Below, piece by piece: positions 60,139 to 64,000 of a stretch of DNA of 64,000 nt. The number at the start of each line of letters is the position of its first letter. Position 1 is the stretch's first letter. The notes under the pieces are model-generated. The model searched no databases and was not told where the DNA came from. It saw only the letters and a list, made by a program, of their open reading frames with translations. Source of the stretch: UBA11346 sp038060575 (lineage in GTDB: Bacteria > Planctomycetota > UBA11346); the NCBI GenBank assembly GCA_964652775.1, contig CAZZAM010000015.1, positions 10,224 to 74,223 on the forward strand. The letters are read 5' to 3'. Position numbers and translations under genes: made by a program.

Positions 60139-61362
60139 CCGTCCGCATCAGCGTCATCTCGACCGTCTGCGAGATTTTGCCCGTGCCGTGGAGCACGATC
60201 AGCAATCGCGTCGCCGACAGATCCGTGGAGCCCCAGCGCAAAGCGCCGTGCGCGCATGCGAAGCCAGTCTGCGTCGTCGGGCCCTGGCCGCTTTGCACCG
60301 TGGGCTGGCTGCCGGCGATACGCCATGCCACATCGCGGCCAAACTGGATCTGGATCCAGCACGCCTGCGTGCGTGGCAGCGCGAGCACGAGCACCGCAGG
60401 GCGCAGCAGTTGCCGCCAGCATCGCTCGGGCGTCGCGCCCTGGCGTGCAGTCCGGCCATGGCCGCGCAGCTCAGGCATCAACTGGCCGTCTTCGGACCAG
60501 GCATTGGAACGCGCACCCTGCGGGCTGACTTTCCTGACGTCGCGTACCGCGACTGCAACCAGATCGCCTGGAGCTTCCGCCGCGATCTCCGTGAGCAGTT
60601 CAACGATTGCACCATGGTCGCCTGCACCTGGACCACACCCGGCACCGTCTGGGCAACTGACGTCTGGGAGCCAGCCGTGCCAATTGATGGCCGCTACCCA
60701 TACATCCTGGACGTCCGCGATCTCGCCAGCGGCTACATCATCGAGAGCATGCCGCTGGAAAACAAAACCGCTGAGCTGGTTGGTGGAACTCTGGAACGAC
60801 TGCACGACACCATCGGTGCCCCGCTGGTCATCAAGTTCGACAACGGCGGCGAGTTCACCGGGCAGGGATCTGGCGACGTACACACCCTCGCTGGGGCGTC
60901 GAACAACTGCTTTCCCCGCCCTACACCCCGCAATACAACGGCGCCTGTGAAGCAGGCCATGGAAGCATCCGCTACCGCGCTGAAATGCTCGCCCGCCGCG
61001 ACGGCAGGCCGGGACGCTGGTCGCTCGATCACCTCGAAGGAGCACGCACATGGGCGAACGATCTGGCGCGCTGTCCGCAGGGACTCACGCCCAAACAGCG
61101 CTTTGCCCAGCGAGTCCCCATCAGCGACTGGCAGCGCGACCAATTCCGCAGCGCTGTCTCTTCAGCCCGACAGCATCGCTGGGGCGAGTGCCTCGCAGCT
61201 GCGGTCAATCAGAACCGCTCCATCCATTTCCCGTCTGCACCATCAACCATCGCACGGGCGGCCATCACCGCCGTCCTGCGCAACTCCGGATATCTCATCA
61301 CCAGGAACGTTCCGATTCGTCAACCCATTCCGTACGAAAAAACGTCCGGCATTTCGCAGTGA
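60135..61362 (+). pseudogene. DDE (rve-type) transposase with at least two frameshifts
   Basis: The coding sequence can be followed through three frames. It starts at 60135 (MTVRISVISTVCEILPVPW), shifts before about 60245 to the frame with RRRALAALHRGLAAGDTPCH and the catalytic segment (VWATDVWEPAVPIDGRYPYI, IKFDNGGEFTGQ: two of the DDE acids), and shifts near 60885 to the frame with GVEQLLSPPYTPQYNGACEA (third acid) through to the stop at 61362. The whole reads as one rve-domain transposase about 400 long. Two breaks make it inactive unless frameshifting is programmed. Confidence 0.8.
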
Positions 61363-61544
61363 GCACAAGCCCCGCTGCATCGGATCCGGCCCATTCTACG
61401 CGGCGCAAGCCGGTCGTCTGACCAATGCAATTGCTCTAATCCCGGATTGCTCGGTTGGGCGCGATCGCCTATACGACCGGCGGTGGACGAGGCCTTCCTG
61501 GAATCGCCCTCGTTTAACTATCCCCACACCCTCAGGATCAAATC

Positions 61545-63725
61545 ATGACAAAAGATCATCATCTCTTTTCACAAAAATATTCGACCATTCACCCCATTAT
61601 CAAGCGGCATAAGAACTTAGTGTGTAATTTCTCAATTATTCTTTTAGTATCATGCATAAACGATTCAGCTATTGCATCAGATCCTGAACTCTCAAATATT
61701 AAATCTGGCATTAGCCTTACCTTCGGAACTGGCGATGGCTCAGATAAAGGCACGGCATACGCAGAAGAGTATTTTTACCATGACAAGATGATCGTTGATC
61801 GCAAAGTTGTCTATATCAAAGACGCCACACAAATTGCGATGACCCATAATTCCTACAACTGGGCAGGAGATTCACGTGTTGGTGCTCGCTCAGTTGCGGG
61901 CGCAGAACAGGGAATCATTCGTTATCGCGTGGATGGAGATCTCACCAATGGAAGATATTGGAGTAGGCAATGGGGGGCCAATCTGTGGCCAGCTTATGCA
62001 ACACCACTACAATTTAAAACCCTACAATACGTCGGAGGAAAAACCGTCACTGGGCGCACAGGCAACAACGGAATTCCTTATGCTAACCGCACAGAGCATT
62101 ACCAATATGGACAGCTCGATCAATTCGGCGATGAATGGCACTCAATCGCTGTAGCTGACGATGATACAGACTGGATCAAGATCCACCCTGATTGGTATAA
62201 CGGTGAGGGCAAATCATTTCTCTTTGTTGTAAACCCGAAAACACCGTGCCTTACAGTTAGAGCAACAGGCAACGGACAGTTTTATACAACGCCACCAAAA
62301 GCGTATTTTATCCCAAAGATCAACGCTCAAACTACATACTTTAGTCCTGGTACCGGTACCGTGACGTTCGATCTCAGAGATATCAATGGCAACAGTGTAC
62401 ACTATAGAATTAATGGCGGCGCATGGGTCGAAGCACAAAATCCAATTCTAAATCAGAGTAACTTTAACGATGGCACCAATACGTTAGAGTATTACTACAC
62501 TGGCAATATCGCACACACAAAAACACGAATAATTGAAAAGAACCCGACATTTCCCAGTCTAAGTGAAAACCACGGAAACCTACTATGGAAAGACGAAGGC
62601 TTTGAAAAGATCCTTAGTAGAGTTACATCATCTCCAAACAAAGAGGCATACACAACCTTAAGAGACAATTCCTACCTTAACGGTAGACAGGCAATCTTCG
62701 ACTCTTATCGCTCCGGGAAACGAACAATAACTGGACGCGCCCTTAACAATGCTTTTCAAGCATTAATTGAGGGCATGACGGCTAAGCCAGCAGGCTTTAA
62801 CCTCTCATATGCAACCTACGCAAAGATGGCGATAATGAACAATGGATATACGATGGACTCCGTTGGAATGGAGCAGAGTTGGGGTGGGCCACTGCCATCA
62901 CGAGAGCTTAACTACCGTGGGTATTACGACGTCAATGAAATCTACGATGCTCTTTTTGCCTACGATATTTTAATCGCAAATTTCAGGGACACTCAAGTTG
63001 CTGGGGGCATCACTGCAATTGAAGACTATTTCATCAGAGATCTGCTTGCCTCCTTTGCATTTCAACAGCTTCAATATGCTTCAAATCTATCTAACGGAGG
63101 AACAGTTGGAGGTATGTGGGATACAGCCAGAAGATGTGCGGCATTGGCCGTCATGCTAGGGCTCCCTAACTATTCAACCCCATATTTCGGAACTAGTGGT
63201 TGGAATGGAAATACCACTGTTTACCCCTGGGCTCCTTACCCTGACGATCATTACACCTGGAAGCAGATACTTTGGGACGACAATCTACCACTCAAAGGGT
63301 TTCCTAACTTAGCGTTTCGACTTGGAATCGAAGAATATAATTTTACCGAAGATGGAACATTCGCAGATGGCGTAAGCTATTATTCCGGAAGCCTAATGGG
63401 TCATGTTTTTGTAATCACCGCTAACCTGGCCGCCATGCACGGAAATAAAAGATTTCCACGATACGAACTCTCACACATTAAAGCGATGAAAGGTACCCTC
63501 AGAGGAACTAAAAAACTAGATGAAGAAGGAGCTAGGCAATTTACGAATCTGTCTAACTACAATAATCGTTTTGTTCATCTCCTCAAAGATCTCACACCAC
63601 ACCATCTACAATCTGATCCAGCTAAACTAGCAAAAGAAATTGGATACAGCATATACGGGATTATCTGGTACGATCACGGATTAAGATACACAACAAAACC
63701 AACTGATCTTTCCCCAGAAAAGTGA
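61545..63725 (+). CDS. Exported polysaccharide lyase-like protein (heparinase/alginate-lyase type), AT-rich
   Basis: 726 residues. A hydrophobic signal segment lies at about 30-42 (CNFSIILLVSCINDSAIA), with a possible lipobox Cys. An N-terminal beta-region precedes a chitobiase/Ig-like segment (TFDLRDINGNSVHYRINGGA, about 285-330). A C-terminal alpha-helical toroid (about 350-700) has FAYDILIANFRDTQVAGG, MWDTARRCAALAVMLGLPNY and EDGTFADGVSYYSGSLMGHV, as in heparinase II/III and alginate lyase barrels. The gene is visibly AT-rich, rich in Asn and Lys codons, beside an IS remnant, unlike its GC-rich surroundings. Lyase activity is inferred, not shown. Confidence 0.65.
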   Translation: MTKDHHLFSQKYSTIHPIIKRHKNLVCNFSIILLVSCINDSAIASDPELSNIKSGISLTFGTGDGSDKGTAYAEEYFYHDKMIVDRKVVYIKDATQIAMTHNSYNWAGDSRVGARSVAGAEQGIIRYRVDGDLTNGRYWSRQWGANLWPAYATPLQFKTLQYVGGKTVTGRTGNNGIPYANRTEHYQYGQLDQFGDEWHSIAVADDDTDWIKIHPDWYNGEGKSFLFVVNPKTPCLTVRATGNGQFYTTPPKAYFIPKINAQTTYFSPGTGTVTFDLRDINGNSVHYRINGGAWVEAQNPILNQSNFNDGTNTLEYYYTGNIAHTKTRIIEKNPTFPSLSENHGNLLWKDEGFEKILSRVTSSPNKEAYTTLRDNSYLNGRQAIFDSYRSGKRTITGRALNNAFQALIEGMTAKPAGFNLSYATYAKMAIMNNGYTMDSVGMEQSWGGPLPSRELNYRGYYDVNEIYDALFAYDILIANFRDTQVAGGITAIEDYFIRDLLASFAFQQLQYASNLSNGGTVGGMWDTARRCAALAVMLGLPNYSTPYFGTSGWNGNTTVYPWAPYPDDHYTWKQILWDDNLPLKGFPNLAFRLGIEEYNFTEDGTFADGVSYYSGSLMGHVFVITANLAAMHGNKRFPRYELSHIKAMKGTLRGTKKLDEEGARQFTNLSNYNNRFVHLLKDLTPHHLQSDPAKLAKEIGYSIYGIIWYDHGLRYTTKPTDLSPEK

Positions 63726-63827
63726 GCGCCGATTTAAGGTTGTTTGGACGATTCGGGCTGGTGCTGGTATCGTACACTGTACTCCCGATTTATTCGTCGC
63801 GATCAAATCGCAGTCTTGGGATACGGA

Positions 63828-64000
63828 GTAAGCGTTTGAGATTGCCCACTAGCCAAGAGTTCGTGAGTGCGACAATGGGCGGTTTGGAGACTGCCCATGG
63901 ATGCAACCCCATCCCCACCATCACCACCCAGCATGACTGCTGCGGGTAAGCGTTTGAGATTGCCCACTAGCCAAGAGTTCGTGAGTGCGACAATGGGCGG
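63828..64000 (+). repeat. 55-bp direct repeat, two copies with 63-bp spacer
   Basis: Identical 55-base copies at 63828-63882 and 63946-64000; the second ends at the window edge, so more may follow. Each can form a hairpin from ATTGCCCACT and AGTGCGACAAT arms. A diverged part-copy (GTTTGGAGACTGCCCA) lies just after the first. They follow the AT-rich lyase gene. Confidence 0.85.

Noticed and set aside
60098..61612. The 504-codon frame taken as an intact transposase
   Set aside because: The N-terminal and C-terminal thirds of this frame have no transposase character; the matching segments lie in the other two frames.
63828..64000. CRISPR array
   Set aside because: Repeats are 55 bases, longer than usual, only two are seen, the intervening 63 bases contain a diverged part-copy, and no cas gene is near.

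Overview
The window reads as a chromosomal segment of a GC-rich, Gram-negative bacterium with a large secreted proteome. The best guess is the PVC superphylum (Planctomycetota, Verrucomicrobiota or Lentisphaerota). The supporting signs are an ECF sigma factor beside a membrane Ser/Thr kinase, a sigma/FecR pair whose FecR carries a carbohydrate-binding domain, an anaerobic sulfatase maturase, and many lipoproteins, predicted beta-barrels and carbohydrate-active proteins. This is inference from gene style; no marker phylogeny could be run.

Layout. 1-11.7 kb holds a secreted protein cut by the window edge, a CocE/NonD hydrolase, an ECF sigma/FecR pair, a TPR protein with an FMN-binding domain, a large modular GH30-like glycosidase and a polysaccharide-deacetylase-like protein. 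11.7-39.3 kb is mostly housekeeping: pnp-rpsO, kinase and sigma factor, carA, folK, ffh, two radical SAM enzymes, an L,D-transpeptidase, ftsK, rpmA, a gamma-carbonic anhydrase, a signal-peptidase-like cassette, gmk, crcB, ndk and tRNA-Gln(TTG). 39.5-44.8 kb is a small catabolic locus: homocysteine methyltransferase, AraC regulator, and a UROD-like / rhamnulokinase / PhyH operon joined by overlapping stop and start codons. 44.8-49.5 kb has a transglutaminase-like TPR protein, a second CocE/NonD hydrolase, a lipoprotein and a hemerythrin. 49.6-55.8 kb is a minus-strand operon for a predicted porin-cytochrome electron conduit: beta-barrel, 13-heme lipoprotein and decaheme OmcA/MtrC-type lipoprotein. 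56-59.6 kb has a tannase-like esterase, a carbohydrate-binding protein and an SGNH hydrolase. 59.6-64 kb is foreign-looking: an HTH gene, a decayed IS, an AT-rich lyase-like gene and a 55-bp direct repeat.

The two most interesting signals are these. First, the porin-cytochrome operon, whose 13-heme lipoprotein sits where known Mtr-type systems have a soluble decaheme protein. Second, a dispersed multi-hairpin element found three times, always directly after the stop codon of a core gene (rpsO, ftsK, rpmA), in the same orientation, with stem sequences that change on both sides together. Spacers also carry several unrelated inverted or tandem short-unit repeats, and tRNA-Gln has a 26-bp perfect palindrome running out of its acceptor end plus a duplicated 3' end.
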